Shown: positions 1 through 6,046, counted from the stretch's first letter. The stretch is 8,657 bases of DNA from CAYRUP01 sp964578975 (GCA_964578975.1 CAZOFA010000086.1:1-8657), one strand, 5' to 3'. Numbers and translations: made by a program. Notes: generated from the letters alone by a model not told the origin.

Positions 1-86
1 GCCTTCCGCCGGTCTCGCGGCGGGGCTGACACCCGCCGGCCGCCGCGGGGCGGGGGGCCCCCCGGCGCGTCTCGAAGGGCACTAGT
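1..86. other. GC-rich contig end, probably repeat or assembly artefact
   Basis: This stretch is almost entirely G and C with homopolymer runs. It contains a perfect 12-base palindrome of six G and six C at 52-63 and a possible hairpin (CCGCCG at 6-11 with CGGCGG at 18-23). Its composition is completely unlike the AT-rich genes that follow. Positions 68-79 read CGTCTCGAAGGG, the reverse complement of 8555-8566 at the other end of the window. No coding sequence or RNA gene is recognisable. The phoR stop codon lies at 87-89, so the change in composition falls almost exactly at the gene end. The likely explanations are an intergenic repeat at which assembly broke, or low-quality GC-homopolymer extension. 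I would not interpret its bases biologically. Confidence 0.7.
68..79 (-). repeat. 12-bp outward-facing repeat core, left copy
   Basis: The minus strand reads CCCTTCGAGACG, identical to 8555-8566 on the plus strand. In both cases the core begins 6-8 bases after the stop codon of the terminal gene and is followed by GC-rich sequence. It may be the start of a dispersed intergenic palindromic repeat. From memory, similar CCTTCGAGACG-type intergenic repeats exist in proteobacteria, but I could not verify this. Confidence 0.5.
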
Positions 87-842
87 TCAAGATGACAACG
101 GGCGAAAAACACAGGTAAACTGGCTGCCTTTCCCCAGTTTGCTTTCAATTTCCAGCTGCCCGCCGTGACGAATCAAAATATGTTTTACAATTGCAAGACC
201 CAATCCGGTGCCGCCACTTTCTCGTGAGCGTGCGGGATCGACGCGATAAAAGCGTTCAGTTAAGCGTGGGATATGTTTTTTAGCAATGCCAATTCCCGTG
301 TCTGCAACGCTAAAGTATATTTTTTTATTTTTTTGATACCAAGAAATCGTTATCCTGCCTTTGGCTGGCGTATAGCGAATGGCATTAAAAATAAGATTAG
401 AAAACAAACTGCGTAACTCATCATAATGACCTTTAAATTGCAGTGTTTCGTCCGCATTTAAAATAATGACGTGTTTTGCGTCATTACTTAAAAGCGTGGC
501 TTCTTGCAAAATTGTTTTAAGTAAGTCAGCCACGTTGATCATTTCCAATGAGCGTGTCTCAGTGTCACTACTTTCTAAACGAGATAATAATAATAAATTT
601 TCAACCAACGTTTCCATGCGCATGGTTTGTTGTTGCATTTGAGTAAATATTTTTTTATGTGTTTTTTCTAGGGTTTTTTCTTCCAGCAATAATTCGAGAT
701 AGCCATGAATGACTGTCAAAGGAGTGCGTAATTCATGCGATACATTGGCCACAAAATCTTGGCGCACATGTTCGAGATGATGAACATGTTCTCGAATTTG
801 TTTGGGTAATGAAGCTAATAAAGATTGCAGATCAAATTTCAT
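87..842 (-). CDS. phoR: PhoR-type sensor histidine kinase lacking the usual membrane and PAS regions
   Basis: This is a histidine kinase of the phosphate-regulon PhoR type, expected to phosphorylate, and perhaps dephosphorylate, the adjacent PhoB. The 251-residue protein has an HisKA region with phospho-acceptor H36 in SHELRTPL and the PhoR-like continuation TVIHGYLE. The ATP-binding domain follows: N-box around 149-153, G1 box DTGIGI at 181-186, F-box RFYRVD at 197-202 and G2 box GGTGLGLAIV at 210-219. All catalytic elements are intact. What is missing is the N-terminus: family members are usually about 430 residues, with membrane segments and a PAS domain before the HisKA, whereas here only about 28 residues precede that motif. 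The ATG overlaps the phoB stop (ATGA) with GGAG 8 bases upstream, so the short start appears genuine and translation is probably coupled. No hydrophobic segment is visible, so the kinase is predicted to be cytosolic. The stop lies next to the anomalous contig end, but the C-terminus looks complete. Confidence 0.88.
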   Translation of the reverse strand: MKFDLQSLLASLPKQIREHVHHLEHVRQDFVANVSHELRTPLTVIHGYLELLLEEKTLEKTHKKIFTQMQQQTMRMETLVENLLLLSRLESSDTETRSLEMINVADLLKTILQEATLLSNDAKHVIILNADETLQFKGHYDELRSLFSNLIFNAIRYTPAKGRITISWYQKNKKIYFSVADTGIGIAKKHIPRLTERFYRVDPARSRESGGTGLGLAIVKHILIRHGGQLEIESKLGKGSQFTCVFRPLSS

Positions 843-1528
843 CGTGCAGACTCCATCAATTGATAACCAACGCCATGAATGGTTTTGAGATAATGTTCTG
901 CATGATAAAGCTTGAATTTGCGGCGCAAACGACGGATGACCACATCGACCGTGCGATCATTGATATCTTTTTCTCCCTCCCACACCTGCGATAAAAGATG
1001 TTCGCGCGTGTACGCCATATTCGGATTTTTTAACAGAAAATGCATGAGATTAAATTCAATTTTGGTTAAAGCGATAATATGGTTTTCAATTTTAAATTCG
1101 TGTGCTTTCTCATTCAATGCAAATGGACCGAGTTCAAGCACATCATTTACCCCAAGTACGTGACCGCGACGCAACACTGTTTTAATGCGTGAGATTAATT
1201 CGCGTGGTGAAAACGGTTTGGTAATATAATCATCCGCGCCGATATCTAATCCTTTTACTTTACTTTCTTCTTCTGCCCGCGCTGTTAACATGATCACACG
1301 AATGTGTTGTGTTTGTTTATTTTTTTTAATTTCTTTTAAAAATTCAATGCCGCTTTTATCCGGTAACATCCAATCCAAAAGAATCAAATCAGGCATGCGA
1401 TGGGCGATTTGATGATACGCTTCGCGCACGTTTTTGGCTTCATATACGCTATATTCAGATTGCTTCAACATAAATTGCAGCATGTCTCGTATCGCTTCTT
1501 CATCCTCAACGATTAAAATTTTATTCAT
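839..1528 (-). CDS. phoB: PhoB-type response regulator, OmpR/PhoB family
   Basis: This is a transcription factor of the two-component phosphate response. Phosphorylation of its receiver domain promotes binding to PHO boxes and recruitment of sigma-70 RNA polymerase. The 229-residue protein, normal for PhoB, has a receiver domain at about 1-120 with acidic pocket residues E8 and D9, phospho-acceptor D52 (LLDWMLPD), conserved T82 and K104 (DYITKPFSPREL). A winged-helix DNA-binding domain follows at about 128-226, with the recognition-helix region DRTVDVVIRRLRRKF and the wing ending in TIHGVGYQL. The ATG at 1526-1528 is preceded by GAGG 8 bases upstream. The gene overlaps the upstream membrane-protein gene by 8 bp and phoR by 4 bp, so the three are almost certainly cotranscribed. 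PhoB rather than another OmpR-family regulator is favoured by the strong resemblance along the whole length and by the PhoR-like partner. The inducing signal in this organism cannot be read from the sequence. Confidence 0.93.
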   Translation of the reverse strand: MNKILIVEDEEAIRDMLQFMLKQSEYSVYEAKNVREAYHQIAHRMPDLILLDWMLPDKSGIEFLKEIKKNKQTQHIRVIMLTARAEEESKVKGLDIGADDYITKPFSPRELISRIKTVLRRGHVLGVNDVLELGPFALNEKAHEFKIENHIIALTKIEFNLMHFLLKNPNMAYTREHLLSQVWEGEKDINDRTVDVVIRRLRRKFKLYHAEHYLKTIHGVGYQLMESAR

Positions 1529-2672
1529 AAACTCGACCTCGTGTTGGTTTCATGCGTAATGCTGGTCTCGATACTAGCTTATTTTCCTCTGGTTGAGGAG
1601 CGGCTTGACAATGCGATTTAAAAAATAACAGGGGTGCACGCAAGAAATTAGAGACTTGGCGACATCGAGAGGAATGCTTGTGTTGAAAGGGGGGTGATTG
1701 CTGAGATAATCTTTTTAAGCTATTTAAATTATTTTTTAATGTTTTGTTTTCTGATTCTAAATTTTTTTTATTTTGCTCCAACACATGAAAGCGCATTTCT
1801 AGATTTTTTTTATAGGTTAAATGTTTATAGCGTTTGTAGGCGAAATAACTTCCGACACATAAACCTACACCCATCGCAACTCCCCATCCAGCAGGACCGC
1901 TTATGCCAATTAAACCCGCTAAGAGTCCAACTTTAAAAAAAGATAACAGCATTCCAACCGACGCACTGAAGGGCACAAGACAATGGCTGAGTGCATTGCC
2001 AAGCACGCCACGTTTTTCCTTATAGTTTTTAACTTTTTCGTATGACGGTGTGGGTGTGAGGTTCGATCTTGGGAGTGCGGCGATGTTTAAATTCACGTAG
2101 TGAACATTTTCAAATGTTTCAATTTCACTTTTCAGTTTAATTTTTTCTTGCATCAACAGCATTAGTTTAATTTTTTCATCAAATAATGTTGTTTCATAAT
2201 CACGATTCACTTCAATTTCTTCACTTCTTCCTCGGTAATAAACATAACCACCGAATATAAGCGCGGGTAAAAATATCAAACAACCCGCAGCAACGGCGGA
2301 AAGAGTGAACATGGAAAGTCCGGCATTGGCAAGACCAATCATGCTTGAGGTAAAACCAAACGCATTGCGCGATTGACGAAATGGTGTGTTTTTTAATAGA
2401 TGAAATGCTTGGTAGGCTTGATCAATATGTTGCAGAAATTCACAGTCATCTTCTGTTAAACAGCGACAAGGAAATTTATTTTTACATTGCGGACATTGTT
2501 CGATGATCGTATCAATTGTGGTTTTTTCAGCTTCTGTCAGCTCGATGTAAAAATCATCTGACGCGGCTGACAGTGCATCAATTTCTAATCGCGGAAAAGT
2601 GCTCGTGAGATCGATGTTTAGTTTGGTTAAAGTAGTCCACTTGATCACTGTCATAGCAAGCGCATCATACAC
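1521..2672 (-). CDS. Unrecognised membrane protein with two helical hairpins, two coiled coils and a cysteine cluster
   Basis: I do not recognise the family. Counting from the GTG at 2670-2672 gives 383 residues. A soluble N-terminal region carries five cysteines (C60, C63, C69, C71, C77, with CPQC and CRC motifs) that could bind a metal. A hydrophobic hairpin at about 109-147 is followed by a charged, probably coiled-coil segment at 150-190. A second, glycine-rich hairpin at about 232-280 contains GxxxG spacings (G264/G268, G270/G274), and a second coiled coil lies at 284-325. The tail is basic. The hairpin-plus-coil pattern occurring twice suggests internal duplication. There is no cleavable signal peptide. 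Neither the GTG nor the in-frame ATG at 2652-2654 has a clear Shine-Dalgarno; if the promoter proposed just upstream is right, the ATG (377 residues) is the better start. The 8-bp overlap with phoB places it in the phoBR operon. It might be a sensor or adaptor for the short PhoR, or a secreted effector-like protein. Both are inference. Confidence 0.8.
   Translation of the reverse strand: MYDALAMTVIKWTTLTKLNIDLTSTFPRLEIDALSAASDDFYIELTEAEKTTIDTIIEQCPQCKNKFPCRCLTEDDCEFLQHIDQAYQAFHLLKNTPFRQSRNAFGFTSSMIGLANAGLSMFTLSAVAAGCLIFLPALIFGGYVYYRGRSEEIEVNRDYETTLFDEKIKLMLLMQEKIKLKSEIETFENVHYVNLNIAALPRSNLTPTPSYEKVKNYKEKRGVLGNALSHCLVPFSASVGMLLSFFKVGLLAGLIGISGPAGWGVAMGVGLCVGSYFAYKRYKHLTYKKNLEMRFHVLEQNKKNLESENKTLKNNLNSLKRLSQQSPPFQHKHSSRCRQVSNFLRAPLLFFKSHCQAAPQPEENKLVSRPALRMKPTRGRVYE
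2664..2669 (-). promoter_or_regulatory. Candidate -10 element of the phoBR operon
   Basis: TATGAT matches the sigma-70 -10 consensus at five of six positions and begins 10 bp downstream of the candidate PHO box. No -35 hexamer sits at the usual 16-18 bp, as expected when PhoB substitutes for -35 contacts. Transcription would begin near 2656-2658, only a few bases before the ATG at 2652-2654. The message would then be leaderless or nearly so, and the GTG at 2672 would not be used from this promoter. Confidence 0.45.
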
Positions 2673-2679
2673 AGAAATT

Positions 2680-2697
2680 ATGACAAAAATATGTCAA
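2680..2697 (-). promoter_or_regulatory. Candidate PHO box (PhoB binding site)
   Basis: On the minus strand these 18 bases read TTGACATATTTTTGTCAT. Against the E. coli-type consensus CTGTCATAWAWCTGTCAY, 14 of 18 positions match, and the two half-site cores (TGACA and TGTCA) are exactly 11 bp apart, as the direct-repeat PhoB site requires. The site lies between the polA stop and the membrane protein-phoB-phoR genes. It is followed after exactly 10 bp by a TATGAT hexamer, the geometry of PhoB-activated promoters. The same bases also form an inverted repeat (TGACA, six bases, TGTCA), so another dimeric regulator or a very weak hairpin cannot be excluded. Confidence 0.55.
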
Positions 2698-2713
2698 AGC
2701 CTGATATACCCAT

Positions 2714-5413
2714 TTATGCGGAAGCACTATCCCAGTTTTCGCCGCAACCGATATCAACGAGCAACGGAACTTTCAGTGTCGCAGCATTCATCATATGCGT
2801 ACGAATGACATCAATAATTTTATCCACCGCTTGATCGGCCACTTCAAAGACTAACTCATCGTGCACTTGCATAATCATTTTGGCGCGGATGTCATTTTGT
2901 TGTAACCATGCATCCAGTGAAATCATCGCACGTTTAATAATATCTGCCGCGGTTCCCTGTAGCGGTGCATTAATGGCGGTGCGCTCTGCCGCTTTTTGTC
3001 GCGGAATTTGACTGGAATTAATTTCTGGTAAATACAGACGACGTCCAAACAATGTTTCGACATAGCCTTTGTCATGGGCGGTGATGCGCGTATTTTCCAT
3101 GTAGGCTTTCACAAAAGGATAACGCGTAAAATAACGATCGATATAATTTTGTGCGTCATAACGATTCAAGCCTAATTGTTTTGACAGACCAAATGCCGAC
3201 ATGCCGTAAATCAAGCCGAAATTAATCGCTTTCGCGGCACGCCGTTCTTCTGCAGACACTTTTTCAAGCGGTGTACCAAATACTTCAGAGGCTGTTGCTC
3301 TATGCACATCGAGATTTTGTTCGAAGGCCATTAATAAATTCGGATCATTGGAAATGTGCGCCATAATGCGTAATTCAATTTGTGAATAATCCGCACTAAT
3401 AATTTTATGATTTTTTGGTGCGATAAATGCTTGACGAATGCGTCGACCTTCTTCGGTGCGAATCGGAATATTTTGTAAATTGGGATCAGAAGAAGATAAA
3501 CGCCCTGTTGCCGCACCGGCCTGATTGTAGGATGTGTGAATGCGTCCGGTGAGCGGATTAATTTGCTCAGGCAATTTTTTTGTGTACGTGGTAATTAACT
3601 TACTCAGCATGCGATATTCAATAATTAATTTTGGTAGCGGATAATCATGCGCTAATTCTTGCAACACCGACTCTGCCGTAGATGGTTGCCCTGTCGGTGT
3701 TTTTTGTAAAATAGGCAGTTGAAGTTTGTTATATAAAATTTCTTGTAATTGTTTTGGCGAATTTAAATTGAATTCATTGCCTGCGAGTTGATAGGTTTCT
3801 TGTTCCAGCGCGACTAAGCGTTTTTCTAATTCGACCGTTTGTTTTTGTAATAAAGCTGCATCAATCAACACACCATTTTGTTCGATGCGTGCAAGCACCG
3901 GCACCAACGGCATTTCAATGTCTTCAAATATTTTTTTCAATCCAGGTTCTTTTTTTAATGTTGGCCATAGCTTTTCATGCAATTGTAAAGTGACATCCGC
4001 ATCTTCTGCCGCGTAGGTGGCCGCAGCATCAATCGCTATTTTGTTAAACGGAATTTGTTTTGCACCTTTGCCGGCGACGTCTTCATAATGAATGGTGCGC
4101 CAACCCAAATATTTCAGTGCCAGTGAATCCATGTCATACGCATTACGCGTGCTGTCAATCACATATGATTCTAATAACGTATCATAGGCCATGCCTTGTA
4201 AATGAATGCCGTGGTTGGATAACACTTCAAAATCATATTTGAGATGATGGCCGATTTTTTTGATTTGCGGATTTTCAAGAATCGGTTTTAGTGCATTTAA
4301 CACGAATTCGCGATTTAATTGTGTGGGCGCATTTTCATAATCATGCGCGAATGGAATATAAACAGCTTTGGTCGGATGAATAGCAAACGAGACGCCGACA
4401 ATTTTGGCAGCCATGTAATTTAAATCAGTGGTTTCAGTATCAAAGGCAATGAGTGTTGCCTGGGTTAATTTTTCTAGCCAATGATTAAATTGTTTTTCAG
4501 TAAACAGCGTTTCATACTGTTCGTGTCGCGCATGGCTGTCGTGTGGTTTTTTTTCCAGTAATTCATTCAACCAGGTTTTAAATTCTAATTCTCGATACAA
4601 TTCAATCAAGCGATCATGATCCGGTGCTTCAAGGCGTAGCTGGGTGACAGATGATTTTAATGGTACATCGATTTTGATGGTGGCGAGTTGTCTTGCGAGC
4701 GGTAATATCTCTAAACTTTGACGTAAATTTTCACCGACTTTTCCTTTGATTTGTTCGGCATTTTGTATGATGTTATCCAGAGTACCGTGTTCCAACAGCC
4801 ATTTTACCGCGGTTTTTGGGCCCACTTGAGGAACACCGGGAATATTATCCACCGAATCGCCCACCAGCGCTAAATAATCAATAATTAATTCAGGGGGTAT
4901 GCCAAATTTTTCAATGACACTTTTTCGATTGAGTAATGTATCTGTCATGGTATTAACTAGCGTGATGTGCGCATCAACTAATTGCGCAAGATCTTTATCG
5001 CCGGTTGAGATCAGTGTATTAATTCCTTGTAGCGCTGCTTGTTTAGCCAGTGTGCCAATCACATCATCGGCTTCCACACCTTCTTCCATGATTAATGGAA
5101 TACCGAGTGCTTGAATGATTTCATGAATGGCAGGAATTTGTAGCGACAAATCGTCCGGCATCGCAGATCGGTTCGCTTTATAATGTTCGTAAAGGTCATC
5201 ACGAAACGTTTTTCCTTTGGCATCAAACACAACGGCGATGAGCTCAGGATCATATTCCGTCAATAAACGGCGTAACATATTTATCACGCCATAAATTGCA
5301 CCGGTCGGGAAATTTTTTGAATTGCCCAGGGATGGCATCGCGTGAAATGCGCGATATAAATAAGATGAGCCATCAACGAGAATAAGTGGTTTTGTGGGGC
5401 TTTTCTGCAACAT
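2714..5413 (-). CDS. polA: DNA polymerase I
   Basis: This is repair and lagging-strand DNA polymerase, which removes RNA primers, fills gaps and proofreads. The 899 residues are close to the usual length of about 930 and all three domains are present. The 5'-nuclease domain (about 1-290) shows LILVDGSSYLYRAFHA, VEADDVIGTLA, STGDKDLAQLV and GDSVDNIPGVPQVGPKTA. The 3'-5' exonuclease domain (about 320-490) keeps its metal ligands: D325 and E327 (FDTETTDL), D394 (LKYD), Y467 and D471 (YAAEDAD). Proofreading should therefore be active, although HH (389-390) replaces the QN found before the D394 motif in E. coli. The polymerase domain has motif A (D675 in DYSQIELR), the O-helix (R724, K728, F732, Y736) and motif C (QVHDELVFEV, D852). 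The ATG at 5411-5413 gives the expected N-terminus; AAAGG at 5424-5428 is a rather distant ribosome site. The start lies inside the 3' end of the ankyrin-like gene. Confidence 0.98.
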   Translation of the reverse strand: MLQKSPTKPLILVDGSSYLYRAFHAMPSLGNSKNFPTGAIYGVINMLRRLLTEYDPELIAVVFDAKGKTFRDDLYEHYKANRSAMPDDLSLQIPAIHEIIQALGIPLIMEEGVEADDVIGTLAKQAALQGINTLISTGDKDLAQLVDAHITLVNTMTDTLLNRKSVIEKFGIPPELIIDYLALVGDSVDNIPGVPQVGPKTAVKWLLEHGTLDNIIQNAEQIKGKVGENLRQSLEILPLARQLATIKIDVPLKSSVTQLRLEAPDHDRLIELYRELEFKTWLNELLEKKPHDSHARHEQYETLFTEKQFNHWLEKLTQATLIAFDTETTDLNYMAAKIVGVSFAIHPTKAVYIPFAHDYENAPTQLNREFVLNALKPILENPQIKKIGHHLKYDFEVLSNHGIHLQGMAYDTLLESYVIDSTRNAYDMDSLALKYLGWRTIHYEDVAGKGAKQIPFNKIAIDAAATYAAEDADVTLQLHEKLWPTLKKEPGLKKIFEDIEMPLVPVLARIEQNGVLIDAALLQKQTVELEKRLVALEQETYQLAGNEFNLNSPKQLQEILYNKLQLPILQKTPTGQPSTAESVLQELAHDYPLPKLIIEYRMLSKLITTYTKKLPEQINPLTGRIHTSYNQAGAATGRLSSSDPNLQNIPIRTEEGRRIRQAFIAPKNHKIISADYSQIELRIMAHISNDPNLLMAFEQNLDVHRATASEVFGTPLEKVSAEERRAAKAINFGLIYGMSAFGLSKQLGLNRYDAQNYIDRYFTRYPFVKAYMENTRITAHDKGYVETLFGRRLYLPEINSSQIPRQKAAERTAINAPLQGTAADIIKRAMISLDAWLQQNDIRAKMIMQVHDELVFEVADQAVDKIIDVIRTHMMNAATLKVPLLVDIGCGENWDSASA

Positions 5414-5888
5414 ATGAGGGTGACCTTTCTATTTTCACGTGGAAGATGGGCGATCCGGTTGGTTTCTTTTTTTTCTTTTCTTTGTCAATTTCAGCTTTTA
5501 ACAAACGATAATGGTAAATACGCTCCTCTCCATGCATCGGTTGTTCGGCATTAAGTCTAATGAGTTTTTTGACGACTGTTAAATTTTTTTTACGAAGTGC
5601 GAGGATGACAGCTTTATTTTTTGTTTCTTGATTCCATGTGCCAATATCTAAAAGAGTATCTACGATTGTCCAGCACGACTGATAAGCCGCGATTTCTAAT
5701 AAGCTTATTTCAATGGCGCTGTTCTCATTAAATTGGCTGAATTTTTTCGGTGCGGCGAGACGACGAAGCGTTACGGGTTTAGTAATAGATAAATTAAGAT
5801 CAACTTTATGCGCTATTAAAAGTTTTCTAAAATTCTCTGCTTCAACTTTCGCTGGCGAATCGTTTAATAATTTTCGGATGGTTGTCAT
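5373..5888 (-). CDS. Small ankyrin-repeat-like protein
   Basis: This is a 171-residue protein of unknown function, counted from the ATG at 5886-5888. That start is chosen because GGACGAG lies four bases upstream; an open frame extends to 5969 with other possible starts but no visible ribosome site there. Residues 62-83 (SLLEIAAYQSCWTIVDTLL and following) match the ankyrin pattern of a short helix ending in LHxAA, then a helix with IVxxLLxxG. Residues 91-115 (KAVILALRKKNLTVVKKLI) look like a second, degenerate repeat. The N-terminus (FRKLLIAHKVDLN) may be a third partial one. A lysine run at 136-142 separates these from a polar, basic tail. No signal peptide or membrane segment is visible if the 5888 start is used. 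The gene overlaps polA by 41 bp and probably heads the leftward operon. Ankyrin folds bind proteins, but no partner can be named. A solenoid-like helical protein without true ankyrin ancestry is the alternative. Confidence 0.7.
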   Translation of the reverse strand: MTTIRKLLNDSPAKVEAENFRKLLIAHKVDLNLSITKPVTLRRLAAPKKFSQFNENSAIEISLLEIAAYQSCWTIVDTLLDIGTWNQETKNKAVILALRKKNLTVVKKLIRLNAEQPMHGEERIYHYRLLKAEIDKEKKKKKPTGSPIFHVKIERSPSYVAEKPHKTTYSR

Positions 5889-5999
5889 ATTTCTCGTCCA
5901 AAAAACTGAAAATATACAAACATATTTCATTGCTTGTTGTCTAGCAAATACTCTTACGACTGCTAGCATGCAAACGTTTACGATTATCTAAAAAAACTG

Positions 6000-6008
6000 T
6001 GGTACTAT
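6000..6008 (+). promoter_or_regulatory. Candidate extended -10 element of the dnaA promoter
   Basis: TGGTACTAT is an extended -10 motif: TG, one base, then TACTAT, which matches the consensus at four of six positions. It lies about 40 bp before the dnaA start codon. The only -35-like hexamer is TTTACG at 5977-5982, at a 20-bp spacing that is longer than ideal. An extended -10 can function with a poor -35. The adjacent TTATCTAAA could allow DnaA autoregulation, but it is a weak match. Confidence 0.4.
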
Positions 6009-6035
6009 ACTTCGTTCGATGGGATCGATTTTTTT

Positions 6036-6040
6036 GGGAG
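6036..6040 (+). promoter_or_regulatory. dnaA ribosome binding site deciding the GTG start
   Basis: GGGAG lies six bases before the GTG at 6047-6049. This selects the GTG as the dnaA start and gives the N-terminus MSATLWEKCL, which aligns with the normal beginning of DnaA domain I. Confidence 0.75.
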
Positions 6041-6046
6041 AAGTAA

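Larger units (their letters stand above)
5889..6046. promoter_or_regulatory. Divergent intergenic region between the ankyrin-polA cluster and dnaA
   Basis: This 158-bp AT-rich region must hold the rightward dnaA promoter and probably the leftward promoter of the ankyrin-polA genes. It contains a perfect six-base inverted repeat, CTAGCA at 5941-5946 and TGCTAG at 5961-5966, and an eight-base palindrome AAACGTTT at 5972-5979. One weak DnaA-box-like sequence, TTATCTAAA (5984-5992), matches TTATCCACA at seven of nine positions. On the minus strand a TATATT hexamer near the ankyrin-like gene could be a -10 element, but no convincing -35 accompanies it. No cluster of good DnaA boxes was seen, so an origin is not called here. 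Confidence 0.6.

Noticed and set aside
11..73. Synthetic construct suggested by type IIS restriction sites at the ends (GGTCTC at 11-16, CGTCTC at 68-73, GAGACG at 8561-8566)
   Set aside because: Such hexamers are expected by chance in GC-rich sequence, and no vector, adaptor or primer sequence is recognisable around them.
809..1163. Plus-strand open frames opposite phoR/phoB, and similar ones opposite polA, dnaA and dnaN
   Set aside because: They lie antisense to well-supported genes, and their translations show no family resemblance or ribosome sites.
2681..2696. Rho-independent terminator after polA formed by TGACA/TGTCA
   Set aside because: The stem is only five base pairs, AT-rich, and lacks a solid T run after it. 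The direct-repeat PHO-box reading explains the bases better.
2680..2713. Standard sigma-70 promoter with TTGACA as -35
   Set aside because: A perfect TTGACA is present on the minus strand, but no -10-like hexamer occurs 16-18 bp downstream; the TATGAT is 22 bp away.
5889..5969. N-terminal extension of the ankyrin-like protein to 198 residues with a hydrophobic stretch that could be a signal anchor
   Set aside because: Upstream starts have no Shine-Dalgarno, while the ATG at 5888 has GGACGAG; the extension also covers likely promoter sequence.
5889..6046. Replication origin (oriC) upstream of dnaA
   Set aside because: The divergent gene layout fits, but only one weak 7-of-9 DnaA-box match was seen, and there is no cluster of boxes or clear unwinding element. 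Cumulative GC skew of the whole genome would be decisive.
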